A DNA stretch of 64,000 nucleotides from a bacterium (GTDB taxonomy: Bacteria; Actinomycetota; Acidimicrobiia; Spongiisociales; Spongiisociaceae), in the NCBI GenBank assembly GCA_026710435.1, contig JAPOQZ010000179.1, forward strand, positions 1 through 64,000. Reading direction: 5' to 3'. Every line of letters begins with the position of its first letter. Position 1 is the stretch's first letter. Below the pieces are notes generated by a model that made no database searches, had not been told where the DNA came from, and saw only the letters and a list, made by a program, of their open reading frames with translations. A program made the translations under genes and the position numbers. Below are positions 54,114 through 63,252 of the stretch, one piece after another.

Positions 54114-55103
54114 ATGCACGACTCATCCCTCACCCAACCCCTGCCCCGACTCGACCTCGCTCTCAAGCCAACGCCGCTCGAGGAGTTCCCCCGCCTGAGA
54201 GAAGCTTGGGGTGGCCCCCATGTCTGGGTCAAGCGGGACGACCTGACCGGCTTCGGCCTGTCGGGCAACAAGGTCCGCAAACTGGAATTCCACCTGGCAG
54301 CAGCCAGGGAGGCCGGCGCCGACACCGTGATCACCTGTGGGGCGGTCCAGTCAAACCATTGCCGGGCAACCGCCCTCGCCTGCGCCCGGTTCGGATTCGA
54401 CGTACGCCTCATCCTCCGCACTCTCGACGGGAGGAAACCCGACCGGGCAGTCGCAAACCTCCTCATCAACTCCCTTGCCGGCGCCAGTATCCGCTACATA
54501 TCCGTGGACGAATGGGACCAGAGGGACGAGATCATGGCGGAGGAAGCGGCCGACCTGGCCGCCGCGGGACGCACCGCGTGGGTGATCCCTCAGGGTGCAT
54601 CCGACAGGCTCGGCATGTGGGGCATGAACCTCGGCTTCCGGGAGTTGATCGACCAGATACCCCAAGAAATCGGGTCCGATGTGGCCGAGATCTGGCACAC
54701 GGGCTCCTCCGGAGGTACGACTTCGGGGTTCGGATGGGCAGCGGACCGGACGGGTTTCAGCACTCCCATCGTGGCACTCTGCATATCCGAACCGGCCGAA
54801 TCCCTGGTTGCCCGCGTCACCCGGATCTGGAGGTCCGGCGTGAAAGCCTTCGGCGGTGAGATGCCGGCCCCACCGCTGGAATACCTTGACCGCTACCTGA
54901 CCGGAGGTTACGGACAGGTCACGGATGAACTGGTGGAGACCCAGGCCGAAGCCACCCGGCTGACCGGGCTTCTCTTCGACCCGATTTACACCGGCAAGAC
55001 GGTATACGGATTGCGGAAGGAGATCGCGGCGGGCCGGTTCGCCGACGACGACCATGTGGTTTTCTGGCACACGGGAGGTGGGTTCGGAGCCCTGGTCGGA
55101 TAG
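54114..55103 (+). CDS. D-cysteine desulfhydrase / ACC deaminase-like PLP enzyme
   Basis: A 329-residue fold-type II PLP enzyme. The PLP lysine is in GLSGNKVRKLEF near residue 55, preceded by VWVKRDD; GAVQSNHCRATALACARFG and GSSGGTTSGFG provide the cofactor-phosphate loops. These enzymes turn D-cysteine into pyruvate, H2S and ammonia, or deaminate ACC; sequence alone cannot decide between them. ATG at 54114 has a short leader with an alternative start at 54081. Stands alone between GroEL and a convergent small gene. Confidence 0.83.
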   Translation: MHDSSLTQPLPRLDLALKPTPLEEFPRLREAWGGPHVWVKRDDLTGFGLSGNKVRKLEFHLAAAREAGADTVITCGAVQSNHCRATALACARFGFDVRLILRTLDGRKPDRAVANLLINSLAGASIRYISVDEWDQRDEIMAEEAADLAAAGRTAWVIPQGASDRLGMWGMNLGFRELIDQIPQEIGSDVAEIWHTGSSGGTTSGFGWAADRTGFSTPIVALCISEPAESLVARVTRIWRSGVKAFGGEMPAPPLEYLDRYLTGGYGQVTDELVETQAEATRLTGLLFDPIYTGKTVYGLRKEIAAGRFADDDHVVFWHTGGGFGALVG

Positions 55104-55172
55104 CAACCGGTTGCCGGTGGCCAACTCCCGCTTGGTCGTGTAGGCCGGCGGCCCCTCTATCGGCCAGATGGT

Positions 55173-55499
55173 TCAGACGAGGGCCGCGGCTTGCTCCATC
55201 CACAGGGTCAACTGTCCCTCGTCGAGCCCGGTCTTCTCGGCAAGATCCTTGGCATCGGCGATGGCGAGTTGGGTAACGGTGGTAATGCCGACCGATCTGA
55301 GACGCGCGGCATCTTCGGCCGGCACTCCGAGAGCGTGTACGAGGTCCGTGGACGGGGGGGCGTCGGACGCGGGTTCCGGTGCAGGTTCAGGGGTCTGTGG
55401 CTCGCGGTTCAGTGTCATTCCCACGAAGCGGTGCCGTATGAGCCAGCCTACCGCTCCGATGCCGCCCACGAACGCAAAGAACCTTATGAAGCGCTTCAT
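55173..55499 (-). CDS. Small membrane protein with C-terminal HhH-like motif
   Basis: A 108-residue protein. One membrane helix near residues 5-22 (IRFFAFVGGIGAVGWLIR) is followed by a Pro/Glu linker and a C-terminal helical pair, AARLRSVGITTVTQLAIADAKDLAEKTGLDEGQL, that looks like a helix-hairpin-helix (DUF4332-like) unit. GGGAGG is 12 bases before the ATG. It is not assigned to a specific family. Confidence 0.6.
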   Translation of the reverse strand: MKRFIRFFAFVGGIGAVGWLIRHRFVGMTLNREPQTPEPAPEPASDAPPSTDLVHALGVPAEDAARLRSVGITTVTQLAIADAKDLAEKTGLDEGQLTLWMEQAAALV

Positions 55500-55766
55500 G
55501 GCTCGCCGGTAACCTCCCAAGCTCCGTATCCCCGGGGCTTCGATGACTGAGTTCGGGCCTTTCGACCTCAGGTCAATCGTAACCACCCCTGATCACTATT
55601 GCGTCGCCACGGGACTCCGTTAGCCTCGCAACTGAACACACAGACCCGGCGTAGCGGATGTTGCCCGATAGCCTTGAAGCTGATGCAAGGTGGTTTTGCA
55701 GTCGGCGAACCGCTCCCGGTTGGTTCCTGCCACCCACACGGACAAAAGACGATTGGAGAGTTCGGA

Positions 55767-56789
55767 TTGAAGATCGACCTTTATCTCCCGGACGACCACC
55801 TGACAGAGGTTCCCCGTCAGGCTGCCCGGGCCGTGGACATCGGATACGACGGCATATTCACGCCCGACACTTCTCATGACCCGTTCCTCCGGATAGCGGT
55901 CGCAGCACCGGTCGCTCAGGACTTGGATCTCGGCACGGCCGTAACTGTCGCCTTCGCGCGATCTCCGATGACAGTGGCGCAGACCGCGTGGGATCTCGCA
56001 GAGCTCACAGCAGGCAGGTTCCTCCTTGGGCTGGGAACCCAGATCAAGGCTCACATCGAGCGGCGGTTCTCCATGCCCTGGGGAGCGCCCGCCAGGCGGA
56101 TGTCCGAATACATCACGGCTTTGCGAGCCATCTGGAACTCATGGCAGAGCGGTGAACCCCTCCGGTTCCGAGGGGAGTTCTACTCCCTCACCCTGATGAC
56201 ACCGTTCTTCGACCCGGGACCGATCGACCATCCGTCCATTCCGGTATATGTAGCCGGCGTGGGACCCCGCATGTCCCACCTAGCCGGGGAGATGTGTGAC
56301 GGCTACCACGTGCACCCCTTCCACACCGTTCGTTACCTGCAGGAGGTGACGCTCCCCGCGATGCGAGAAGGCGCGAGGCAAGGAGGTAGAACGCTTGACC
56401 AGATCGAGATGGCCTCGAGCGTCTTCGTAGTCACGGGCCGGGACCGGAGGGAGATGGAAACCATGCGTCGCCAAGTCAGTCAGCAAATCGCCTTCTACGC
56501 CTCCACACCGGCGTACCGGCCCGTCCTCGACTCGCACGGATGGAACTTCGGCCCGCGCCTGACCGCCCTGTCGAAACGGGGACAGTGGGACAGGATGGCG
56601 GATGTGATCACCGACGACGTGGTCTCGGAAGTAGCCGTCGAAGCACCGATCGACGAGTTGGGTGACGCCATCCGTGACCGATACGAGGGCATCCTGGACC
56701 GGGTCGGCCTGTATGCAGTCGGCAGGGGGACAACCCCCATCACTGACAGCCAGATGTCAAGCATTGTCTCCGCGATACGGGGCGGATGA
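55767..56789 (+). CDS. LLM-class F420-dependent oxidoreductase (TIGR03617-like)
   Basis: A 340-residue luciferase-like enzyme. LKIDLYLPDDHLTEVPRQAARAVDIGYDGIFTPDTSHDPFL at the N terminus, AELTAGRFLLGLGTQIKAHIERRFSM near residue 100 and HPSIPVYVAGVGPRMSHLAGEMCDGY near 200 fit the F420-dependent TIGR03617 group. TTG start with GGAGAG upstream; an in-frame ATG at 55599 has no homology. Paralogue at 36320. Substrate unknown. Confidence 0.82.
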   Translation: MKIDLYLPDDHLTEVPRQAARAVDIGYDGIFTPDTSHDPFLRIAVAAPVAQDLDLGTAVTVAFARSPMTVAQTAWDLAELTAGRFLLGLGTQIKAHIERRFSMPWGAPARRMSEYITALRAIWNSWQSGEPLRFRGEFYSLTLMTPFFDPGPIDHPSIPVYVAGVGPRMSHLAGEMCDGYHVHPFHTVRYLQEVTLPAMREGARQGGRTLDQIEMASSVFVVTGRDRREMETMRRQVSQQIAFYASTPAYRPVLDSHGWNFGPRLTALSKRGQWDRMADVITDDVVSEVAVEAPIDELGDAIRDRYEGILDRVGLYAVGRGTTPITDSQMSSIVSAIRGG

Positions 56790-57079
56790 CTCGGACCTCA
56801 GCCGTCCCCGAAACCTGTCGGGTCGGTCTCCGTCCGGCCCGTTCACGTTACGCGAACTCGTTTCGGTACCGCGGGTCCCGTGGTTGGTCTGTGGGGCGGC
56901 GGTGGGATATGGCGCCGCAAGCGCCGCCTATGGCAAGGACTCGCCGACGAAGGCGTACCCGCAGGGTACGTTGAGGAGGCAGGACGCAGCCAGAGGCGTC
57001 GATGGCGGTCCAGAGCACGCCGCCCGCAACGCAGACCGACCACGTTCAAACTAGCCTGCCCGACGGGAAGGAGGGAAGA
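56790..57079. other. Intergenic region with second-family repeat copy
   Basis: About 290 bases without a gene. It contains 56864-56900, the diverged match to 22431-22467. Nothing else was recognised. Confidence 0.35.
56864..56900 (+). repeat. Short dispersed repeat, second family, copy B
   Basis: Matches 22431-22467 at 33 of 37 positions; both begin CGGTACCGCGG, and both are flanked upstream by TACGCG and TCGT. It is 34 kb away and in the same orientation. Confidence 0.5.
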
Positions 57080-57580
57080 GTGACGGCCAGCCCAGATCCG
57101 TTCCAGGATGTGTTCCGTGACATCATGTCGAGATTCGCGGCCAGCGTCACCGTCGTGACCAGCTTCGCGGGGGACCGCCACCACGGCCTCACCGTCTCAG
57201 CCTTCACGTCGGTCTCGCTTGACCCGCCTCTCATACTCATCTGTATCGATCACACCTCCCACAGCGTCGCCGCGCTACGCGTTGCCGGAGGCTTCACCGT
57301 CAACATGCTGCAAGAGGGCACCGGGGAGGTTGCGAGAAAGTTCGCCTCGAAGGACCCCGACAAGTTCACAGGCCTCGCAAGCACGAGGCCAGAGTACCGG
57401 GGAGCGGGTCTGGTCCTTTCCTCCGAGTCGTACGCCTCCCTCGAGTGCCGCACTGTCAAGTCCGTGGAGGCAGGCGACCACACGGTCTTCATCGGCCACG
57501 TCGAGAACGCCCACAGCCATCGCCCTGCTAAACCGCTTCTCTACTGGCAGAGGGACTTCCACCGTCTGATGCCCGACTAG
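57080..57580 (+). CDS. Flavin reductase family protein
   Basis: A 166-residue FMN-binding split-barrel reductase, which supplies reduced flavin to a monooxygenase partner. FRDIMSRFAASVTVVTSFAGDRHHGLTVSAFTSVSLDPPLILICID is the standard N-terminal block with the FMN loop, and FTVNMLQEGTGEVARKFAS follows; ends YWQRDFHRLMPD. GTG at 57080 has AAGGAGGG upstream. The possible partner is the LLM enzyme just upstream, 290 bases away. Confidence 0.86.
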   Translation: MTASPDPFQDVFRDIMSRFAASVTVVTSFAGDRHHGLTVSAFTSVSLDPPLILICIDHTSHSVAALRVAGGFTVNMLQEGTGEVARKFASKDPDKFTGLASTRPEYRGAGLVLSSESYASLECRTVKSVEAGDHTVFIGHVENAHSHRPAKPLLYWQRDFHRLMPD

Positions 57581-57933
57581 CCCCGACTCTCCTTCGACCC
57601 GACACACCCATGTGAATCAGGCCACCTCAACCTCAAATTTGAGGGGCAGGACAGCACATACCCGGCGGGTGAACGGGGCGCGCCGGCAATACCGGGCCAT
57701 CGGGTCACGAACAATTACCCGCAGGAGTCTGTACCTCTCTGTCCATACACCCGTCGCGGTTGCCGCAAAACTTGGGGGAACCATGACTGCGACGGTTGAC
57801 GGCTCTACGGATGCGACCAGCGGTCTTTCGGGTTTCGAACGATGTCCGGCTTGCACGTGACCGGAGTCGGGTCCGCCTCTCCGCACGACCTCTAACGAGA
57901 ACGCGAGAGAGCCCCTTCCCTCCGCCCTCCCGC
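57581..57933. other. Intergenic region with a 14-bp palindrome
   Basis: About 350 bases without a credible gene. CCTCAAATTTGAGG at 57631-57644 is a perfect 14-bp palindrome in a locally AT-richer spot. Confidence 0.35.
57631..57644. promoter_or_regulatory. Perfect 14-bp palindrome
   Basis: CCTCAAATTTGAGG is fully symmetrical and about 50 bases after the flavin reductase stop. It could be a repressor site or part of a bidirectional terminator. Function is guessed from symmetry alone. Confidence 0.35.
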
Positions 57934-58596
57934 TCAGGCATCCAGGTCGTGGTCGATGAACGCCTGCAGGTTGGCTGCGTCGAGTTGGCCCTGGATCTGG
58001 CGGGCAACGGTACCGTCGGCAGCGATCAGGTAGGTGACCGGAAGTCCTACGAACGGGTAACCGGCCTTGACGGTGAGGTGTTCGTCGATCCCCATCGGGT
58101 ACGAAGCCCCCACCTCGGCAGCGAACGCTTCGGCGGGCCCGCGCGCGTCCTCCACCGCCGCTCCGACGAAAGCCACATCCGGATTCGCTTCGGCGACCCG
58201 GGAGAACTCCGGTATCTCGCGCCGGCACGGGGTACACCAACTGGCCCATAGGTTCAAGACGACGGGACGGCCGTCGACCGACAGATGCTGCGATAGCACG
58301 AACTCGGAACCGTCGAAGAGGGGTAGGAGAATGTCCGGAGCGGGCTCACCCGCCAGCGCGCCCCGGGGGAAGTTCTCGACGTCGACGACAGGTCCAGAGT
58401 CCTCCTCCGGGGGCGCCGCGCTCCCGGAGGGAGTCGGGTCGGTTCCTTCCGGAACCTCGTTGCCGCTCAGGACCAGTACCCCGGCCGCGAGCAGCGCCAC
58501 CAGAACGACTGCCGCGGCAAGGGCGGTTCGTCGGGAACGCCAGTGAGAGCCGCTTCGCTCGGTGTCGCCCGCCGGATCCCCTTGTGCCTCTTTCAC
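57934..58596 (-). CDS. Membrane-anchored TlpA-type thiol:disulfide oxidoreductase
   Basis: A 220-residue protein. One N-terminal membrane helix at about residues 24-43, a Pro/Ser/Gly linker, then a thioredoxin fold from residue 80 with LNLWASWCTPCRREIPEF (WCxPC). GLPVTYLIAADG supplies the cis-proline near residue 186. Such proteins reduce or resolve disulfides outside the cytoplasmic membrane, often in cytochrome c maturation. The partner is not encoded in the window. It lies downstream of aconitase on the same strand but 280 bases away, so it is probably separate. Confidence 0.88.
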   Translation of the reverse strand: MKEAQGDPAGDTERSGSHWRSRRTALAAAVVLVALLAAGVLVLSGNEVPEGTDPTPSGSAAPPEEDSGPVVDVENFPRGALAGEPAPDILLPLFDGSEFVLSQHLSVDGRPVVLNLWASWCTPCRREIPEFSRVAEANPDVAFVGAAVEDARGPAEAFAAEVGASYPMGIDEHLTVKAGYPFVGLPVTYLIAADGTVARQIQGQLDAANLQAFIDHDLDA

Positions 58597-58879
58597 ATGC
58601 AGAGAATACCGGCGGTAGGCATGTAACAGGACGCACCGGAACAGACTGGCGGTTGGCCCTGCGGCCGGCAGGCTCGCCCGTTGCCCACCGTCCGGGTAGC
58701 CGGAGGATCCTCACCAGCCTGCCGCGCTTCTCCGACCGTTTCATCTCCGCCTCACCGAGTGTCTTCGGCACTGCAACCCCGGGCCGGTGCCGCAGGATGG
58801 CTCCTCCCATACCGTGGCTACGAAGACTCGGTAGGCCCTTGGGGGAGAGGCGTCCCGGCTCAGTCGTCCCCCGGGCCTG

Positions 58880-61567
58880 CTATCCGGCGGTCGCCATCTC
58901 TTTGAGGACGGTGTGGAGTATGCCTCCGTTGCGGTAGTAGTCCACTTCGACCGGGGTGTCCATCCGCACCACGGTGGTGAACGACCCTTCGGAACCGTCG
59001 AGACGACGTACCGTAACCTCCACCTCCTGACGAGGTCGAAGGCCGTCGTTGATGTCGATACCGAACTCCTCAGTCCCGTCCAGTCCGAGCGAATCGGCGC
59101 TCTCGGCAGCCATGAACTGGAGCGGGAGGATTCCCATGCCGATCAGATTCGAGCGGTGTATCCGCTCGTAGCTCTCAGCTATGACGGCCCTCACGCCTAG
59201 CAGGAATGGACCCTTCGCAGCCCAGTCCCGGCTGGAACCCATCCCGTAGTCGATACCGGCCAGAACGATGGTCGGGATCCCCGCCGACCGGTAACTAGTA
59301 GCCGCCTCAAAGATCGTCTTGACGTTCCCGTCCGTGAAGTCGGTGGTCCAGCCGCCCTCGGTACCGGGTGCCAGGAGATTACGTACCCGCAGGTTGGCGA
59401 AGGTTCCGCGAGCCATCACCCGATCGTTGCCACGCCGGGATCCGTAGCTATTGAACATCAACTCGGGCACACCGCACTCCTTGAGGTATGCACCGGCCGG
59501 GGTCCCGGCCGGGATGGCGCCGGCCGGTGAGATGTGGTCGGTCGTAACCGAGTCTCCGACCATGACCAGCACGCGGGCACCGTCTATCGGCTCGATGACC
59601 CCCCTCTCGGGAGTGAGGCCGTCGAAGAACGGCGGGGCCTGGATGTAGGTGCTGGACGGATCCCAGTCGTAGAGATCGGACGTCTCGGTACCGATCTCCT
59701 GCCACTCAGGAGGCCCTTCGAAGACCGTCCCGTACTGTTCGGTGAACTGCTCCGGCGTGATGGCCCGGGACACGATGGCTGCGATGTCGGAGGGGGCGGG
59801 CCATATATCGCGGAGATAGACGTCATTGCCATCGTGACCCTGGCCGAGCGGCTCCGTCATGAGATCGATGTCGATCCTCCCCGCCAACGCGTACGCCACG
59901 ACGAGAGGTGGCGACGCGAGGTAGTTGGCCCTGATGTGGGGGCTGATCCTGCCTTCGAAGTTCCGGTTGCCCGACAGGACGGAGGCCACCACCAGGTCGT
60001 GGCTCTCGATGGCTTCGGCTACCGGTTCGGGAAGGGGACCCGAATTGCCTATGCACGTCGTGCAGCCGTAGCCGACGTTGAAGAATCCGATCGCTTCGAG
60101 GTCCTCCGTGAGACCGGCCCGGTCGAGATACTCGGTCACCACCCTCGATCCAGGAGCCAGCGACGTCTTCACCCATGGCTTGCGGGTGAGGCCCAACTCC
60201 CGGGCCTTGCGAGCCGCCAGACCCGCTCCGACCATGACCTCGGGATTGGAGGTGTTGGTACAGCTGGTGATCGCGGCGATGACCACGTCCCCATCCCGAA
60301 GATCGAAGGTCTCCCCGTCCATCTCGACCCCTCGTGCTCCCTGGGGATGGCCATGTCCTGCGAAGGTCGAGTCCCGGTCTCTCTCCCACTGGCTCTTCAT
60401 CGCCGGCAAGGCGATCCGGTCCTGCGGCCGTCGCGGACCGGCGAGGGAGGGTTCGATGCTGCCCATGTCCAGTTCGAGAACCGACGAGTAGACGATCTCC
60501 CGGCCGTCGTCCCTCCACATCCCCTGGAGCCTCGAGTACTGCTCGACGGTCTCGATCAACTCGGGAGAACGCCCGGTCAACTCGAGGTAGGCGATGGTCT
60601 GACCATCCACAGGGAAGAACCCGCATGTGGCGCCGTACTCGGGCGCCATGTTCGCAATGGTCGCCCGGTTGGCTACCGGCATCGAGTCGAGCCCGGGCCC
60701 ATGGAACTCGACGAACCGTCCCACCACCCCGTGCTCGCGGAGGATCTCGGTCACCCGCAGCACCAGATCGGTAGCTGTCGCCCCCTCCGGTAGTCGGCCG
60801 GTGAGGCGCATCCCCACGACCTCCGGTATCAGCATGAAGATGGGTCTTCCCACCATGGCCGCCTCGGCTTCGATCCCACCGACACCCCAGCCCAGGACAC
60901 CGAGACCGTTGATCATCGTCGTGTGGGAGTCGGTCCCCACCACCGAGTCCGGATACAGCTCCGTCCCACCGTCCCAGACGACCCTGGCCAGATACTCGAG
61001 GTTCACCTGATGGACGATTCCGGTCGCAGGCGGCACCACCCGGAAGTTGTCGAATGCCGACTGGCCCCACTTGAGGAACGCGTACCGTTCCTGGTTCCGC
61101 TCGAACTCTCGCCGCGAGTTGATGCCGAGGGCTAGGCTCGAATTGAAGGCATCCACCTGGACCGAGTGGTCGATCACGAGATCACACGGAACCAGCGGGT
61201 TGACCTTCCGTGCCTGCGAGATGTCGCCGGTCATGCTCACGATGGCGTCCCGCATCGCGGCGAGATCCACTACCGCCGGTACACCCGTGAAGTCCTGCAG
61301 GATTACCCGGCCGGGCGAGAAAGGGATCTCTGTCTCGGCGACCTTGGCACCGTCGTAGGATGCCAGCGCGATCACGTCCTCTGGAGTGACGATCCGTCCA
61401 TCGCAGTTGCGCAGGGCCGCTTCGAGTAGCACCTTGATGGAGTAGGGCAACGTATCGACGTCGCCGTGGTCGCGGAGCGCGTCCAGCCGGTGGACGGTGC
61501 GGACACCCGTGGGTGTCGACAGGCTGGCGGCCGCTTCGAAGGGATTTGGCTGTGGTGAAGTGGTCAT
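58880..61567 (-). CDS. acnA: Aconitate hydratase (AcnA type)
   Basis: An 895-residue TCA-cycle enzyme interconverting citrate and isocitrate with a 4Fe-4S cluster. Cluster cysteines are in [11 protein letters not shown] and the [10 protein letters not shown] pair, near the middle. [11 protein letters not shown] and [17 protein letters not shown] near the end supply active-site residues. Length is typical of AcnA. ATG at 61567 has GAGG close by; upstream in-frame codons lack homology. A single gene, divergent from the Mrp gene with repeat copy 6 between. Confidence 0.94.
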   Translation of the reverse strand: MTTSPQPNPFEAAASLSTPTGVRTVHRLDALRDHGDVDTLPYSIKVLLEAALRNCDGRIVTPEDVIALASYDGAKVAETEIPFSPGRVILQDFTGVPAVVDLAAMRDAIVSMTGDISQARKVNPLVPCDLVIDHSVQVDAFNSSLALGINSRREFERNQERYAFLKWGQSAFDNFRVVPPATGIVHQVNLEYLARVVWDGGTELYPDSVVGTDSHTTMINGLGVLGWGVGGIEAEAAMVGRPIFMLIPEVVGMRLTGRLPEGATATDLVLRVTEILREHGVVGRFVEFHGPGLDSMPVANRATIANMAPEYGATCGFFPVDGQTIAYLELTGRSPELIETVEQYSRLQGMWRDDGREIVYSSVLELDMGSIEPSLAGPRRPQDRIALPAMKSQWERDRDSTFAGHGHPQGARGVEMDGETFDLRDGDVVIAAITSCTNTSNPEVMVGAGLAARKARELGLTRKPWVKTSLAPGSRVVTEYLDRAGLTEDLEAIGFFNVGYGCTTCIGNSGPLPEPVAEAIESHDLVVASVLSGNRNFEGRISPHIRANYLASPPLVVAYALAGRIDIDLMTEPLGQGHDGNDVYLRDIWPAPSDIAAIVSRAITPEQFTEQYGTVFEGPPEWQEIGTETSDLYDWDPSSTYIQAPPFFDGLTPERGVIEPIDGARVLVMVGDSVTTDHISPAGAIPAGTPAGAYLKECGVPELMFNSYGSRRGNDRVMARGTFANLRVRNLLAPGTEGGWTTDFTDGNVKTIFEAATSYRSAGIPTIVLAGIDYGMGSSRDWAAKGPFLLGVRAVIAESYERIHRSNLIGMGILPLQFMAAESADSLGLDGTEEFGIDINDGLRPRQEVEVTVRRLDGSEGSFTTVVRMDTPVEVDYYRNGGILHTVLKEMATAG

Positions 61568-61845
61568 GGTCCTCGGTTTTCTGTCAAGGCTCAGATACAT
61601 CCGCTGGTCGCAAAACGCGATCCGCCGTCCGATTGTAAATCCTCCGTGATGCTCCGAGCCGTCACCGGTCCTGTACCTCCCGCGCAGCAACGTTGTATCT
61701 GTGGCCGGCAGTTCCGGATCTTCCCACCGCCTTGATGCGCGAGCGACGATCCGGCATCCGGGTCGTGGGTCAGTTTGACAGCCCGGTCCCGACCCAAGCC
61801 GGATGGGTCCCCACCGGGAGCCCGTATCATGGGAGCAGGGCCAGC
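61568..61845. other. Intergenic region upstream of aconitase
   Basis: About 280 bases that should hold the aconitase promoter. No clear operator or riboswitch was recognised. Repeat copy 6 follows. Confidence 0.35.
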
Positions 61846-61950
61846 CAGAAGGGTACTCAACAATGACGATTGCTCGGGCCTGCCACCCGCCGACCCAGGA
61901 GTCATGCCGACGATTGGCAGGCCGCTGGTGGATTGCTCAGTACCCTCGTA
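61846..61950 (-). repeat. Palindromic repeat, copy 6 (inverted)
   Basis: Inverted copy, like copy 4. Outer ends are slightly worn, but AGGGTACT on the left pairs exactly with AGTACCCT on the right, where the consensus has AGGGTGCT and AGCACCCT. A paired change in both arms keeps the stem. Inner GGCCTGCC/GGCAGGCC is intact. It lies between the divergent aconitase and Mrp genes. Confidence 0.9.
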
Positions 61951-62008
61951 GAACAGGGTTCGCAATGGCCGAAACCAAGCCGCGTCAGGATCGGAGTCCT
62001 TGGACCAC

Positions 62009-63100
62009 ATGAACAGCTCAAGGGAAGAACAGGTGGCCGCCGCTCTCGACACCACCACCGATCCCATCCTCAACCGCCCGCTGCACACCCTCGGCTACGT
62101 GAAGTCCGTTCGTGTCAAGCGCCTCGGGTCGGCCGTGATCGACCTCGCTATCCCGGTCCCGGGCGCTCCGGGTCACCAACTGATCGAAGCAGTGACAGCC
62201 GCGGCCGGGGCCGTGGCTGGGGTTCGCTCCGTTCGTGTAGAACACCACCTGATGACCGACGACGACCGCCTCGACCTGATGTCGAAGGTGCGGGGAGAGA
62301 AGCGGCCGGTTGGCGGGCCGGGCTCCGCCACCTACGTGATAGCGGTGTCGTCCGGTAAAGGAGGTGTCGGCAAGTCGTCCGTGACCACCAATCTGGCGGT
62401 CAGCCTCGCCTCTCAGGGTCACTCGGTGGGAGTTATCGACGCCGATGTGTGGGGCTACTCGATCCCCAGGATGCTGGGCGCCGAGGGTGTTCCGGTCGTG
62501 ATCGCCGATTCCATCCTTCCCCTGCGAGCCTACGGCGTGTCGGTGATCTCCATCGACTACTTCGTGCCGGAGGGGCAAGCGGTCGTCTGGCGGGGACCCA
62601 TGCTCCACAAGGCTCTGGAGCAATTCCTCAGCGACGTGTTCTGGGACGAACCCGATTTCCTGCTGATCGACATGCCCCCCGGAACAGGCGACGTGGCGAT
62701 CTCCATCTCGCAGTTCGTCCCTAGGGCCCGGGTGTTGCTGGTGACGACTCCCCAGCCCACTGCCCGCAGGGTTGCCTCCCGGGCTGCCCGGATGGCGGAC
62801 CGTGTGGACCAGAAGCTGATCGGTGTGGTGGAGAACATGAGTTGGTTCACGGGCGACGACGGCAAGCGCTACACCATCTTCGGGGAGGGCGGGGGAGCGG
62901 CCCTAGCTGCGGAGTCGGAAGTAGAACTCCTTGCACAGATCCCGATACTTCCCGAGATGAGAGCGGGAGCGGATCGCGGGGAGCCGGTGACTGTGTCCGC
63001 CCCGGGAAGCGAAGCGGTCGCAGCCTTCGACGCTCTCGCCCACCGCATCACCAAGAGCCGCCCCCGCATCAGAACGCATCCCGAACTTAGGATCGGCTGA
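62009..63100 (+). CDS. Mrp/NBP35-family Fe-S carrier ATPase
   Basis: A 363-residue P-loop ATPase that loads Fe-S clusters into target proteins. Residues about 8-85 are an MIP18/DUF59 domain; the deviant Walker A is SSGKGGVGKSSVT near residue 115, with FLLIDMPPGTGD as Walker B. The C-terminal CxxC found in many family members is not visible (VENMSWFTGDDGKRYT in its place), a form often seen in actinobacterial Mrp. ATG at 62009 (TTG at 62000 possible). Its 3' end faces repeat copy 7. Confidence 0.9.
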   Translation: MNSSREEQVAAALDTTTDPILNRPLHTLGYVKSVRVKRLGSAVIDLAIPVPGAPGHQLIEAVTAAAGAVAGVRSVRVEHHLMTDDDRLDLMSKVRGEKRPVGGPGSATYVIAVSSGKGGVGKSSVTTNLAVSLASQGHSVGVIDADVWGYSIPRMLGAEGVPVVIADSILPLRAYGVSVISIDYFVPEGQAVVWRGPMLHKALEQFLSDVFWDEPDFLLIDMPPGTGDVAISISQFVPRARVLLVTTPQPTARRVASRAARMADRVDQKLIGVVENMSWFTGDDGKRYTIFGEGGGAALAAESEVELLAQIPILPEMRAGADRGEPVTVSAPGSEAVAAFDALAHRITKSRPRIRTHPELRIG

Positions 63101-63138
63101 GGCTCGCAGCCCGTACCGGGTAGTCAACCTCCGTGGCC

Positions 63139-63243
63139 TAGGAGGGTGCTGAGCAATCCACCAGCGGCCTGCCAACCGCCGGCATTATTCCTGGGTCGGC
63201 GGGCGGCAGGCCCGAGCAATCGTCATTGTTCAGCACCCTCCTA
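63139..63243 (+). repeat. Palindromic repeat, copy 7 (best preserved)
   Basis: A 105-bp copy with perfect 14-bp ends (TAGGAGGGTGCTGA and TCAGCACCCTCCTA), inner GGCCTGCC/GGCAGGCC and CCGCCG/CGGCGG stems, and a GAGCAATC motif in each internal loop. Convergent genes flank it. Differs from copy 4 by only a few bases in the reverse orientation. Confidence 0.95.
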
Positions 63244-63252
63244 CGGATTGGG

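Noticed and set aside
57612-57860. 82-residue frame after the flavin reductase
   Set aside because: Basic, low-complexity translation, no ribosome-binding site, no recognisable family.
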